A stretch of DNA of 64,000 nucleotides from Halomonas halophila (GCF_030406665.1 NZ_CP129121.1:3224001-3288000); one strand, 5' to 3'. Counted from the stretch's first letter, positions 14,340-22,618 are shown. The notes: a model not told the origin generated them from the letters alone. Numbers and translations are program-made.

Positions 14340-17279
14340 ATGAGCGACTTCTCTCCCGGTCAGCGCTGGATCAGCGATGGCGAGGCCGAACTCGGCCTGG
14401 GCACCATCCTCAACTGCGACGCGCGCAGCATCACCGTCCTCTTCGGCGCCAGCCAGGAAACCCGGACCTACAGCATCCAGCATGCCCCCCTGACCCGGGT
14501 GATCTTCGGCAGCGGCGACCGCATCCGGTGCGCCGAGGGCTGGGAGATGACCGTCGACGACAGCAAGGAGTCCCGAGGACTGATCGTCTACATCGGCGAG
14601 GACGACCAGGGCGAGATCCGCGAGCTGCCCGAGGCGCGGCTGGCCGACTCCATGCAGTTCGACCAGGCCCGCGACCGCCTGCTGACCGGCCAGGTCGACC
14701 GCAACGACTGGTTCGACCTGCGCTTCCGCACCCTGCACCACCATCATCGCACCGAGCAGAACCCGGCGCTGGGCCTGGCCGGACCGCGCATCGACCTGAT
14801 CCCGCACCAGCTCTACATCGCCGACGAGGTATCACGCCGCCAGGCGCCGCGGGTGCTGCTGGCCGATGAGGTCGGGCTCGGCAAGACCATCGAGGCCGGC
14901 CTGATCCTGCACCGCCTGCTGTTGACGGGCCGCGCCGAGCGCGCCCTGATCCTGGTGCCGGCGAGCCTCACCCACCAGTGGCTGGTGGAACTGCTGCGCC
15001 GCTTCTCGCTGGAGGTCACCCTGCTCGACGAGCAGCAGAGTCTGGCCCAGGGCGACGGCAACCCCTTCGAGACCGGCCAGCTGGTGCTGGCCAGCCAGGA
15101 CTGGCTGTTCGCCAACCCACACCGCCAGGCCCAGGCCGAGGCCGTCGACTGGGATCTGTTGATCGCCGACGAGGCCCACCACCTGGAATGGAGCGAGAAC
15201 GCCGACGAGGTCGGCCCCGGCTACGCCTGCGTGGAGCGCCTGGCCGCCAGCGTGCCCGGCGTGCTGCTGCTGACCGCCACTCCGGAGCAGATGGGCCAGG
15301 CCAGCCACTTCGCCCGGCTGCGCCTGCTCGACCCGGATCGCTACCACAGCCTGGCGGCCTTCCAGGAAGAAGAGCGCCACTACGCCGAGGTGGCCACCGC
15401 CATCGACGCCCTGGAGCGCCTGCCCGGCGAGGCCGCCGACCGCGAGGCCGTGGCGGCCGTCAGCGACGACCCCGACAGCGCCGCGCTGCTCGCCACCCTG
15501 GCCGACGCCGAGAGCGACGACGACCAGCGCACCGCCGCCCGCGGCCAGCTGCGCGAGCAGCTGCTCGACCGCCACGGCACCGGCCGGGTGATGTTCCGCA
15601 ACAGCCGCCGCCACGTCGGCGGCTTCCCCGAGCGTCGCCTGCACGTCGACCGCCTCGAGCTGCCCTCCGCCTACCGCCGGGTGCTACGCCGCCTGGGCCG
15701 CGACGAGGACTACCTCGACGAGCTGCTGATCGAGACCGGCCTCGACCACCCCGAGGTGCTGGTCTATCTGGACACCATGTACCAGGCGCTGGCCAACGAC
15801 CCGCTCAACGCCGAGCCCTGGTGGCAGTTCGACCCGCGCGTGACCTGGCTGCTGGAGCGGATCACCGAGCTCGGCGACGACAAGATCCTGGTCATCGCCC
15901 ACGACCGCGAGACCGCCCAGGGCCTGGCCGACGGCCTGCGCGTGCTGGGCGGCGTGCAGGCCCCGGTGTTCCACGAGGACCTGACCCTGGTCGAGCGCGA
16001 CCGCGCCGCCGCGGCCTTCGCCGACGACGAGGACGGCTGCCAGGTGCTGGTGTGCTCGGAGATCGGCTCCGAGGGCCGCAACTTCCAGTTCTGCCGCCAC
16101 CTGGTGATGTTCGACCTGCCGCTGCACCCGGACCAGCTCGAGCAGCGCATCGGCCGCCTCGACCGCATCGGCCAGCGCCACGCCATCGAGCTGCACGTGC
16201 CGGTGTTCGCCGCCAGCCCCGGCGAGCAGCTGCTGCGCTGGTATCAGGAGGGCATGGACGCCTTCGGCGCGCCCCACGGCCTGGGCGGCGAACTGTTCGA
16301 CGCCTTCGGCGACGCCCTGGCCGACGCCCTGCTCGACGAGGAAAGCCTGGACGAGGTGATCGCGGACACCCGCGAGCTCTTCGACCGCCGCATGACCGAA
16401 CGCGACGCCGGCCGCAACCGCCTGCTCGAGCTCAACGCCTGCCGCCCGGAGCGCGCCGAGCAGACCATCGAGGCGATCCGCGAGCTCGACGAGGACCGCG
16501 CCCTGCGCCGCTACATCGACCAGGCACTGGACATCTTCGGCGTGGATGCCAAGGACATCGGCAACGACATCCAGCACCTCAAGCCCGGCCCGCAGATGCT
16601 CGACGGCCTGCCGGGGCTGGTGAAGGGCGAGGACGGCTTCTCGGCCACCTTCTCCCGCGAGCGCGCCCTGGGGCGCGACGACGTTCAGCGCCTGTCCTGG
16701 GAGCACCCGCTGACCCGCGAGATGATGGGCCGCATCCTCGACGGCACCATGGGCAACACCGCGCTGGCGCTGCTCAAGCATCCGTCGATCCCCGGCGGCC
16801 GGCTGATGGCCGAGCTGGTGTTCCGCACCCACTGCCCGGCCCCCAAGCGGCTGCACCTCAACCGCTTCCTGCCGCCGACCGCGGTGCGCGTGCTGCTCGA
16901 CGAGTCCGGCGCCAACCTGACCGCCAAGGTCTCCTTCACCGGGCTGTCGAAGAACCTGCAGAAGGTCAAGAAGGCCGCCGCCCGCGACCTGATCAAGAGC
17001 CGCCACGAGCAGCTCCGCGACCTGCTCGACCGCGCCGAGGCCGAGGCCGAGCGCGAGCTGCCGACCATCGTCGAGGCCGCCCAGGCACGCATGCGCGAGG
17101 CGCTGGACGCCGAGCTGACCCGTCTGGAGGCCCTGGCCCGCCGCAACCCCGCGGTGCGCGAGGACGAGCTGACGGCGCTGCGCGAGGAGCGCGCCGCCCT
17201 GGACGCCGCCATCGAGGGCACCCGGCTGCGGCTGGATGCGGTGCGGGTCATCGTCACCATCGACGAGAACTCCCGCTAG
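14340..17279 (+). CDS. rapA: RNA polymerase-associated ATPase RapA (HepA), Swi2/Snf2 family
   Basis: A 979-residue protein, close to the 968 of E. coli RapA. After an N-terminal Tudor-like region come Walker A in LLADEVGLGKTIEAGL (about 174-188), the DEAH box in LLIADEAHHLEW, the TATPEQMGQ motif III, and the helicase C-terminal motifs VCSEIGSEGRNFQF and QRIGRLDRIGQ. RapA binds RNA polymerase and uses ATP to recycle stalled post-termination complexes. The start at 14340 matches the family opening (MSDFSPGQRWISDGEAELGLG); the frame is open further upstream but that part is not protein-like. The gene is alone, flanked by inverted copies of a structured repeat. Confidence 0.95.
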   Translation: MSDFSPGQRWISDGEAELGLGTILNCDARSITVLFGASQETRTYSIQHAPLTRVIFGSGDRIRCAEGWEMTVDDSKESRGLIVYIGEDDQGEIRELPEARLADSMQFDQARDRLLTGQVDRNDWFDLRFRTLHHHHRTEQNPALGLAGPRIDLIPHQLYIADEVSRRQAPRVLLADEVGLGKTIEAGLILHRLLLTGRAERALILVPASLTHQWLVELLRRFSLEVTLLDEQQSLAQGDGNPFETGQLVLASQDWLFANPHRQAQAEAVDWDLLIADEAHHLEWSENADEVGPGYACVERLAASVPGVLLLTATPEQMGQASHFARLRLLDPDRYHSLAAFQEEERHYAEVATAIDALERLPGEAADREAVAAVSDDPDSAALLATLADAESDDDQRTAARGQLREQLLDRHGTGRVMFRNSRRHVGGFPERRLHVDRLELPSAYRRVLRRLGRDEDYLDELLIETGLDHPEVLVYLDTMYQALANDPLNAEPWWQFDPRVTWLLERITELGDDKILVIAHDRETAQGLADGLRVLGGVQAPVFHEDLTLVERDRAAAAFADDEDGCQVLVCSEIGSEGRNFQFCRHLVMFDLPLHPDQLEQRIGRLDRIGQRHAIELHVPVFAASPGEQLLRWYQEGMDAFGAPHGLGGELFDAFGDALADALLDEESLDEVIADTRELFDRRMTERDAGRNRLLELNACRPERAEQTIEAIRELDEDRALRRYIDQALDIFGVDAKDIGNDIQHLKPGPQMLDGLPGLVKGEDGFSATFSRERALGRDDVQRLSWEHPLTREMMGRILDGTMGNTALALLKHPSIPGGRLMAELVFRTHCPAPKRLHLNRFLPPTAVRVLLDESGANLTAKVSFTGLSKNLQKVKKAAARDLIKSRHEQLRDLLDRAEAEAERELPTIVEAAQARMREALDAELTRLEALARRNPAVREDELTALREERAALDAAIEGTRLRLDAVRVIVTIDENSR

Positions 17280-17302
17280 GCGAGGCGACTCCCCCGGACG
17301 AG

Positions 17303-17340
17303 ACCTGTCGCCGCCCTCCGGGGCTGATCCGGCGACAGGT
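17303..17340 (+). terminator. Hairpin just downstream of rapA
   Basis: ACCTGTCGCCG (17303-17313) and CGGCGACAGGT (17330-17340) are perfect inverted arms of 11 bp, starting 24 bases after the rapA stop. No T-run follows, so it may be a 3-prime stabilising structure rather than a factor-independent terminator. Confidence 0.45.
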
Positions 17341-17397
17341 CCCGGAGCGCCGGACCGCCGAGGGGCGCTATGAACCCATCCCTGGGCGCTACTTTGG

Positions 17398-17489
17398 CCC
17401 TACGGCGCTCTCGCATCCTGCTCCGCTTGCAGGTCCGGTGCTGGCCATCCTTGGCCAGCCCGTTCGGCGGAATCCGCCTCACCCATGGC
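17398..17489 (-). repeat. Structured intergenic repeat, copy B
   Basis: The inverted partner of copy A (14022-14113): 83 of 92 positions are identical after reverse complementing. The first stem is GGCGG-ATT-CCGCC, keeping pairing despite both arms differing from copy A. The two copies enclose the rapA gene with its 3-prime region. Confidence 0.8.
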
Positions 17490-17543
17490 CAAAAACCCCC
17501 TCTTCGACCTGTCCCCGGCGCCCCGTCTTGACGCCTTAACCAA

Positions 17544-17575
17544 GAGCCCCGTCGGCACGCTGCCGGCGGGGGCTC
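17544..17575 (+). terminator. GC-rich hairpin followed by a short T-run
   Basis: GAGCCCCGTCGGC pairs with GCCGGCGGGGGCTC (one bulged G, one wobble) around a five-base loop, followed by GTCGTTTC. This is a plausible factor-independent terminator for rightward transcription from rapA, although the T-run is weak. Confidence 0.5.
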
Positions 17576-17650
17576 GTCGTTTCAGGGCATGGAAATGCGA
17601 AAGGGATGCGCTGATTTATGTCGCGAGCGATGAGAGGTGGGGGCGCCTAG

Positions 17651-17724
17651 CCTGGGTGCCGCCGGCGCCCAGGATCACTAGGTTCGTTCCCGACGAACCT
17701 ATGCACTTCCTGCATCCCTGCAGG
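17651..17724. repeat. Three consecutive hairpins
   Basis: CCTGGGTGCC/GGCGCCCAGG (17651-17660 and 17664-17673, one wobble), TAGGTTCGT/ACGAACCTA (17679-17687 and 17693-17701, perfect) and CCTGCA/TGCAGG (17709-17714 and 17719-17724, perfect). They lie 32 bases beyond the stop of the minus-strand epimerase gene and could form its 3-prime end or be an unrecognised repeat. Confidence 0.6.
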
Positions 17725-17755
17725 TCGTCGAGCGCAGCAATAAATCGGCGTTTCA

Positions 17756-18661
17756 CTAGCCGAGGATATCGGTCAGGGCCTCCTCCAGGGTCGGGAAGCG
17801 GAACGCGAAGCCCGCCTCCTCCAGGCGCGCCGGGCGCATGTCGGCGCCGGTCAGCAGCAGTCGCGACATCTCGCCGAGGCCGATCTCCAGCACCTTGGCC
17901 GGCACCGGCAGCAGCGCCGGGCGGTGCAGATGCCGCGCCAGCAGGCGAGTGAAGACGGCATTGGTGACCGGGTGCGGGGCGCTGCCGTTGAAGGCCCCCT
18001 GAAGGTCGTCGCGCTCGAGCAGCAGCAGGATGGCGCTCACCAGATCCTGGCGATGCACCCAGGGCATGAACTGAGTGCCGTCGCCCAGGCGCCCGCCCAG
18101 CCCCAGCTTGAAGGGCGGCAGCAGGCGCTGCAGCATGCCGCCGCCGGAGTCGAGCACCAGGCCCAGGCGCAGGATCGCCAGCCGGGTGCCGAAGGCCGTC
18201 ACGCCCTCGGCGGCTGCCTCCCAGCGCTGGCACAGGCGATGGGCGAATTCGTCGTGGGGCGGCGTCTCCTCGGTGACGACGGTGTCGCCCTGGTCGCCGT
18301 AGTAGCCCATGGCCGAGGCCGAGACCATCACCGACGGCGCGCGCCCGTGCGACGCCTTGAGCTGCTCGCAGAGCTGCACCAGCTCGCGGGTGGCGCCGAG
18401 CCGGGAATCCAGCAGCCGCTCCTTCTGCGCCTCACTCCAGCGCTTGCCGGCGATCGGCTCGCCGGCCAGGTTGACCACCGCCTCCGGCGGCGTATCGACG
18501 AAGTCCAGCGCCGAGCGACGCACGTCGACGCCCTCCGGCAACTTGAGCCGCGCCTGGCCGGGGTCCCGCGACACCACCTGGACCCGATGCCCGTCCGTGA
18601 TCAGTCGCCGGCACAGGGCCTGGCCGACGAATCCGCTGCCTCCGGTGATCAGTATGCGCAT
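17756..18661 (-). CDS. TIGR01777-type NAD(P)-binding epimerase/oxidoreductase
   Basis: A 301-residue extended SDR protein opening MRILITGGSGFVGQALCRRL (dinucleotide-binding GxxGxxG), with VVNLAGEPIAGKRWSEAQK and SASAMGYYGDQGD (YYG in place of the usual YxxxK), and a C-terminal DUF1731-like segment ending RFPTLEEALTDILG. This is the TIGR01777/YfcH family, whose substrate is unknown. An AAGGAG ribosome site precedes the ATG. Its minus-strand promoter (18692-18720) overlaps a TGTACA-type operator of the neighbouring MerR regulator, consistent with membership of the light/stress regulon. Confidence 0.88.
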   Translation of the reverse strand: MRILITGGSGFVGQALCRRLITDGHRVQVVSRDPGQARLKLPEGVDVRRSALDFVDTPPEAVVNLAGEPIAGKRWSEAQKERLLDSRLGATRELVQLCEQLKASHGRAPSVMVSASAMGYYGDQGDTVVTEETPPHDEFAHRLCQRWEAAAEGVTAFGTRLAILRLGLVLDSGGGMLQRLLPPFKLGLGGRLGDGTQFMPWVHRQDLVSAILLLLERDDLQGAFNGSAPHPVTNAVFTRLLARHLHRPALLPVPAKVLEIGLGEMSRLLLTGADMRPARLEEAGFAFRFPTLEEALTDILG

Positions 18662-18691
18662 TCCGGTCTCCTTGGATGGCGTCGAGCAAGT

Positions 18692-18720
18692 GTTATACAG
18701 GTTTTGTACACGTCTGTTAG
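18692..18720 (-). promoter_or_regulatory. Promoter with CarH/LitR-like operator (site 1)
   Basis: On the minus strand, CTAACA (-35, complement of 18715-18720) and TATAAC (-10, complement of 18692-18697) are 17 bases apart. TGTACA (18705-18710) and TGTATA (complement of 18694-18699) repeat with an 11-base period inside the spacer and -10. Eleven-base direct repeats of TnTACA are characteristic of CarH/LitR-family operators. The promoter drives the epimerase gene; control of the divergent flavoprotein gene is also possible. Confidence 0.6.
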
Positions 18721-18756
18721 TCTAGCGGTAAACCCCGTTGACTGCATGAGCCCGAC

Positions 18757-19812
18757 ATGACCTCGACGCCCCCTTCCCATGCCGTGATCGGGGCCGGTAT
18801 CGCCGGCCTGGCCTGCGCCCGTGCGCTGGCGGATGCCGGCCACGACGTCACCGTGTTCGACAAGGGTCGCGGCCCCGGCGGCCGGATGTCCAGTCGCCGG
18901 CTCGAGGACGGCGCCATCGAGCTCGGCGCCCAGAGCTTTCGCGCCGCCCATCCGGCCTTCCGCGAACAGGTGGCCGCCTGGGTGCAGGCCGGGGTGGCCG
19001 CGCCCTGGCCCGACGCCCTGTGGCGGCTGGAAGCGGGCCGGGCAGCGCGGCGCGCCGACGGCCACCCCCGCTACACCGGCACGCCGCGGATGAGCGCGGT
19101 CACGCGCCAGCTGGCCCGCGGCCTGCCCCTGCACACCGGCACCCGCATCGTGTCGCTCGCGCGCGCAGGTAACGATTGGCGGCTCATCGACGAGCGCGGC
19201 ACCACGCATGGCCCCTTCGCCACGGTGAGCCTGGCGCTGCCCGCGCCTCAGGCCGAGGGCTTGATCGCCCCCCATGCGCCGGAGCTCGCGAGCGAATGCC
19301 GACAGGTGCCCCAGCGCGCCTGCTGGGCGGCCTGGGCCCGCCTCGAGGCGCCACTCACGCTGCCCGGCGCCGAGGCCAATTGGCCGCTGCTGCAGTTCGA
19401 CGCGGGCCCGCTGAAGCGCGTGGTCCGCCACCGCACCAAGCCCGGCCGCGGCGGTGCGCCCGAACTCATCACCCTGCTGGCCGATCTCGACTGGAGCGAA
19501 CGCCGGCTCGAGGACGCCCCGGATGCCGTGGCCGTGGACCTGCTCGGCGCCCTGAACGACGCGCTCGAGACGCTCCGCCCCGCCGCCAGCCTGCCGGCGG
19601 TACAGGCGCGGGGCGCCCACCGCTGGCGCTATGCCGAACCCGGCGCGGTGGCGCCGGGCCATGACCATCGCCTGACGGACGCCGGCCTGGCGCTGTGCGG
19701 CGATGGCTGGCGCGGCGGACGCATCGAGGACGCCTGGCTGTCCGGCCACCACCTGGGCGAGGCGCTATGCCATCGCCATCCCCTTCCCGACCACGGAGAT
19801 TTCCCGACATGA
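18757..19812 (+). CDS. Renalase-like NAD(P)/FAD-dependent oxidoreductase
   Basis: A 351-residue flavoprotein. The FAD-binding motif AVIGAGIAGLACARALADAGHDVTVFDKGRGPGGRMSSRR begins at residue 9, and the C-terminal LALCGDGWRGGRIEDAWLSG is the second FAD contact typical of amine-oxidase and renalase-like proteins. The reaction is unknown; bacterial renalases oxidise isomeric dihydronicotinamides. It diverges from the epimerase gene across operator site 1, and its stop overlaps the CbiX-like start by four bases (ATGA). Confidence 0.8.
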   Translation: MTSTPPSHAVIGAGIAGLACARALADAGHDVTVFDKGRGPGGRMSSRRLEDGAIELGAQSFRAAHPAFREQVAAWVQAGVAAPWPDALWRLEAGRAARRADGHPRYTGTPRMSAVTRQLARGLPLHTGTRIVSLARAGNDWRLIDERGTTHGPFATVSLALPAPQAEGLIAPHAPELASECRQVPQRACWAAWARLEAPLTLPGAEANWPLLQFDAGPLKRVVRHRTKPGRGGAPELITLLADLDWSERRLEDAPDAVAVDLLGALNDALETLRPAASLPAVQARGAHRWRYAEPGAVAPGHDHRLTDAGLALCGDGWRGGRIEDAWLSGHHLGEALCHRHPLPDHGDFPT

Positions 19813-20183
19813 GCAATGCCCTGATCCTGATGGCCCACGGCTCCAGCGACCCTAACTGGCGGGCGCCCTTCGAGCGCCTGGCCGAGCAGCTATCCGCCCG
19901 GCTTGCGACCCCGCTGCGCCTGGCCTACATGGAGATCTGCGCGCCCTCGCTGGAGGACACCGTGGCCGAGCTGGCGGCCGAGGGCGTCGAGCACGCCGAG
20001 ATCCTGCCGCTGTTCTTCGCCGCCGGCCGCCACCTGCGCAAGGACGTGCCCGGCCAGGTCGAAGCCCTCGGCGAGGCGCACCCCGAGGTACAGCTGACGC
20101 TGCTGCCGCCGGTGGGCGAGCATCCGGCCTTCGTCGAGGCCCTAGCGGCGGTGATCGCCGAGCGGGCCGGCGAGAGCGACTGA
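19809..20183 (+). CDS. CbiX/SirB-like sirohydrochlorin chelatase family protein
   Basis: A 124-residue protein, the size of short single-domain CbiX. It begins MSNALILMAHGSSDPNWRAPF and carries FFAAGRHLRKDVPGQV; the two histidines correspond to the metal-chelating pair of CbiX/SirB. Such proteins insert Co or Fe into sirohydrochlorin for cobalamin or siroheme. Longer in-frame starts exist within the upstream gene, but 19809 gives the family N-terminus and the usual ATGA coupling. Its placement beside a CarH-like regulator suggests tetrapyrrole metabolism linked to light or oxidative stress (inference). Confidence 0.8.
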   Translation: MSNALILMAHGSSDPNWRAPFERLAEQLSARLATPLRLAYMEICAPSLEDTVAELAAEGVEHAEILPLFFAAGRHLRKDVPGQVEALGEAHPEVQLTLLPPVGEHPAFVEALAAVIAERAGESD

Positions 20184-20191
20184 CGGCCGTG

Positions 20192-20217
20192 TTGTACATC
20201 GACTGCTTTTTGTACAA
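20192..20217 (+). promoter_or_regulatory. CarH/LitR-like operator upstream of the MerR gene (site 2)
   Basis: TGTACA at 20193-20198 and TGTACA at 20211-20216 are separated by exactly 12 bases, the arrangement I recall for light-responsive MerR/LitR operators in pseudomonads. It lies 63 bases before the regulator start. A weak promoter overlaps it (TTGTAC at 20192-20197, 17 bases, CAAAAT at 20215-20220), suggesting autoregulation. Confidence 0.65.
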
Positions 20218-20278
20218 AATTGGTGGTTGAAGCCCCATCCCTTCCGTCACCGATCTCACCACCGAGGCAGAGGCCCGC

Positions 20279-21190
20279 ATGAGCGATCAGGCGAACCATC
20301 CGGCCGATGCGCCGCTCTATCCGATCCGCGAAGTCTCGCGCCTGACCGGCGTCAATGCCGTGACCCTGCGCGCCTGGGAGCGCCGCTACGGGCTGATCCA
20401 GCCTAAGCGCACCCCCAAGGGCCACCGACTCTACGCCAAGGACGACATCGCCCGCGTCGAGCGCATCCTGCAATGGCTCAACCGCGGCGTGCCCGTCAGC
20501 CAGGTCCGCGAGCTGCTGGAACAGCCCGAGATCGTGGAGGCGCCGCCGCCCGCCGCCGGCGACTGGGGGAGCCAGCGCCAGCAGCTGATCAAGGCCGTCG
20601 AGGCGCTGGACCTCGAGCGCCTGGAGGCGCTGTTCAACCAGGCCCTGGCCCTCTATCCGGTCGCCACCTGCCTCGACGAGCTGTGGCAGCCGGTGCTGCG
20701 CGAGCTGGAGGAGCGCTGGGACGACCGCCTGGGCGCCGACCTGCAGCGCCGCACTCTGGAAGCCTTCCTGCGCACCCGCATCGGCACCCGGCTGTATCAC
20801 GCCAACGCCCGGGCCGGCGGCTCCACGCTGCTGATCGTGCCGCTGCCCGACGACGGCCCGCTGTGGGGGCTGCTGGCCGCCCTGGCCGCCGCCGATCGCG
20901 GCTATCGCGTGCAGTGGCTCGACGCCGCGCTGCCGCCACAGGAGCTGCCGCTGGCCGTGGAGCGCTTCCACGCCACCGCCCTGCTGCTGGCCAGTGGCCG
21001 CGCAGAGCGCGCCGACCTGGTGCGCCGCCAGCTACCGCGCCTGGCCGAGCAGCTCGAGGTGCCGGTGGCCCTGTGCGGCCCGGTGGCCCGCATTCGCGCG
21101 GCCGACCTCGACGCCTCGGGCGTGGAACTGCTCGGCGACGACCTGAGCCACGCCATGACACGCCTGCACTCCCTGACCCAAGCCGCCTGA
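20279..21190 (+). CDS. MerR-family regulator of CarH/LitR type lacking B12-contact residues
   Basis: A 303-residue protein. Residues about 14-80 form a MerR winged helix (YPIREVSRLTGVNAVTLRAWERRYGLI). Residues about 98-175 resemble the four-helix B12-cap, and 181-300 a cobalamin-binding Rossmann domain. The contact residues are missing: Wx9EH reads W147 followed by Arg157-Arg158, and DxHxxG reads DGPLWG (192-197), with Pro replacing the His that ligates cobalt. It therefore resembles B12-independent LitR/PplR-type regulators, which work with a separate photoreceptor. An AGAGG ribosome site precedes the ATG, and photolyase follows after 12 bases. Confidence 0.82.
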   Translation: MSDQANHPADAPLYPIREVSRLTGVNAVTLRAWERRYGLIQPKRTPKGHRLYAKDDIARVERILQWLNRGVPVSQVRELLEQPEIVEAPPPAAGDWGSQRQQLIKAVEALDLERLEALFNQALALYPVATCLDELWQPVLRELEERWDDRLGADLQRRTLEAFLRTRIGTRLYHANARAGGSTLLIVPLPDDGPLWGLLAALAAADRGYRVQWLDAALPPQELPLAVERFHATALLLASGRAERADLVRRQLPRLAEQLEVPVALCGPVARIRAADLDASGVELLGDDLSHAMTRLHSLTQAA

Positions 21191-21202
21191 ACGGAGACAC
21201 CG

Positions 21203-22618
21203 ATGTCCCCGACCCTGGTCTGGTTCCGTAGCGACCTGCGCATCCACGACAACACCGCCCTGGCCGCCGCGGCCCGCCGCGGCCCGGTGATCGGCGTCTT
21301 CCTGCGCTGCCTGCCACAATGGCAAGCCCACGGCCACGGCGCCAACAAGCTGGACTTCACCCGGCGCGGCGTCGCCGCGCTCTCCGAGTCGCTGGCCGGG
21401 CTCAACATTCCGCTGCTGCATCGCGACATCGAGGCCTTCGACGAGGCCCCCGCGACGCTGCTCGCCCTGGCCCGGGAGCTCGGCGCCGAGGCAATTCACT
21501 TCAACCGCGAGTACCCGCTCGACGAGGCGCGCCGCGACGCGGCAGTGATCGAGACCCTCGAGGACGCCGGTCTCGCCGCCCACGGCCATCGCGACGCCGT
21601 GGCCTTCGCCCCGGGCGAGCTGCTGACCGGCAAGGGCGACGTCTACGGTGTCTTCACCCCCTTCGCCAAGGCCTGGCACAAGGCGATCACCGCCGACCGG
21701 CTGGCGCTGCAGGACGCGCCCGAGCCCCAGGCCAGACTGTCGGTCGATGCCGACCCCATCCCCGAGCTGCCCGAGCTCGAGGACACGCCGGTCGACGGCC
21801 GCCTGTGGCCCGCCGGCGAGGGCCCGGCCGCGGATCGCCTGGAGCGCTTCCTGCGCTTTCGCGGCCGCCACTACGACGACCAGCGCGACTTCCCGGCGAT
21901 CCGCGGCACCAGCGAGCTGTCGCCCTACCTGGCGCTGGGCATGATCTCCCATCGCCAGTGCATGCAGGCGGTGATGGCCGAGAACGACGGCGCCCTGGCC
22001 GACGGTGACGCCGGCTTCACCGCCTGGGTCGGCGAGCTGATCTGGCGCGAGTTCTACCAGCACATCGCCGCCGGTTTCCCGCGGGTGTGCCGCCACCGCG
22101 CCTTCCAGCGTCACACCGAGGCACTGCCGTGGCGCGACGACGAGGCCGGCTTCCGGGCCTGGTGCGAGGGGCGCACCGGCTACCCCATCGTCGATGCCGC
22201 CATGCGCCAGCTCGTCGCCACCGGCTGGATGCACAACCGGCTGCGCATGGTGACCGCCATGTTCCTGTCCAAGCATCTGCTGATCGACTGGCGCCGCGGC
22301 GAAGCCTTCTTCCTGCGTCACCTGGTCGACGGCGAGTTCGGCGCCAACAACGGCGGCTGGCAGTGGGCGGCCTCCACCGGCACCGACGCCGCGCCCTACT
22401 TCCGCATCTTCAACCCCACCACCCAGTCCCAGCGCTTCGATCCGGAGGGCCGCTTCCTCGCCGAGTGGCTGCCCGAGCTCGCCGAGCTGTCGCCCAAGGC
22501 CCGCCACGCCCCGGGCAACGACCTGCTGAGCGGCGTCGACTATCCGGCGCCCATCGTCGACCACAAGGCCGCCCGCGCCCGGGCGCTGGACGCCTTCAAG
22601 AACCTGCCCGCTGCCTGA
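21203..22618 (+). CDS. phrB: Deoxyribodipyrimidine (CPD) photolyase
   Basis: A 471-residue photolyase/cryptochrome protein. The N-terminal antenna domain opens LVWFRSDLRIHDNTALAAA. The C-terminal FAD domain has WVGELIWREFYQHI, TGYPIVDAAMRQL, WMHNRLRMVTAMFLSKHLLIDWRRGE and the class I motif NNGGWQWAASTGTDAAPYFRIFNP. It uses blue light and FADH- to split cyclobutane pyrimidine dimers. The length equals that of E. coli PhrB. A CGGAGA ribosome site sits upstream, and it probably shares a transcript with the MerR gene. Confidence 0.95.
   Translation: MSPTLVWFRSDLRIHDNTALAAAARRGPVIGVFLRCLPQWQAHGHGANKLDFTRRGVAALSESLAGLNIPLLHRDIEAFDEAPATLLALARELGAEAIHFNREYPLDEARRDAAVIETLEDAGLAAHGHRDAVAFAPGELLTGKGDVYGVFTPFAKAWHKAITADRLALQDAPEPQARLSVDADPIPELPELEDTPVDGRLWPAGEGPAADRLERFLRFRGRHYDDQRDFPAIRGTSELSPYLALGMISHRQCMQAVMAENDGALADGDAGFTAWVGELIWREFYQHIAAGFPRVCRHRAFQRHTEALPWRDDEAGFRAWCEGRTGYPIVDAAMRQLVATGWMHNRLRMVTAMFLSKHLLIDWRRGEAFFLRHLVDGEFGANNGGWQWAASTGTDAAPYFRIFNPTTQSQRFDPEGRFLAEWLPELAELSPKARHAPGNDLLSGVDYPAPIVDHKAARARALDAFKNLPAA

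Larger units (their letters stand above)
17280..17755. other. Non-coding region between convergent rapA and the epimerase gene
   Basis: This 476-base gap holds no convincing gene. In order it contains a hairpin at 17303-17340, repeat copy B at 17398-17489, a GC-rich terminator-like hairpin at 17544-17575, and three close hairpins at 17651-17724. An open frame from 17485 on the plus strand was examined and rejected. Confidence 0.65.

Noticed and set aside
14022..17489. Composite transposon carrying rapA between inverted repeats
   Set aside because: No transposase, no target-site duplication seen, rapA has native codon usage, and the repeats are hairpin elements rather than IS ends.
14978..17539. 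An 853-codon frame overlapping rapA on the same strand
   Set aside because: Arg/Pro/Ala-rich shadow of rapA in another frame; rapA has all helicase motifs and explains the coding signal.
17485..17952. Possible small gene after rapA starting MAKNPLFDLSP
   Set aside because: It starts at the edge of repeat copy B, crosses the terminator-like hairpin and runs antisense into the epimerase gene, with no ribosome site and a composition that changes along its length.
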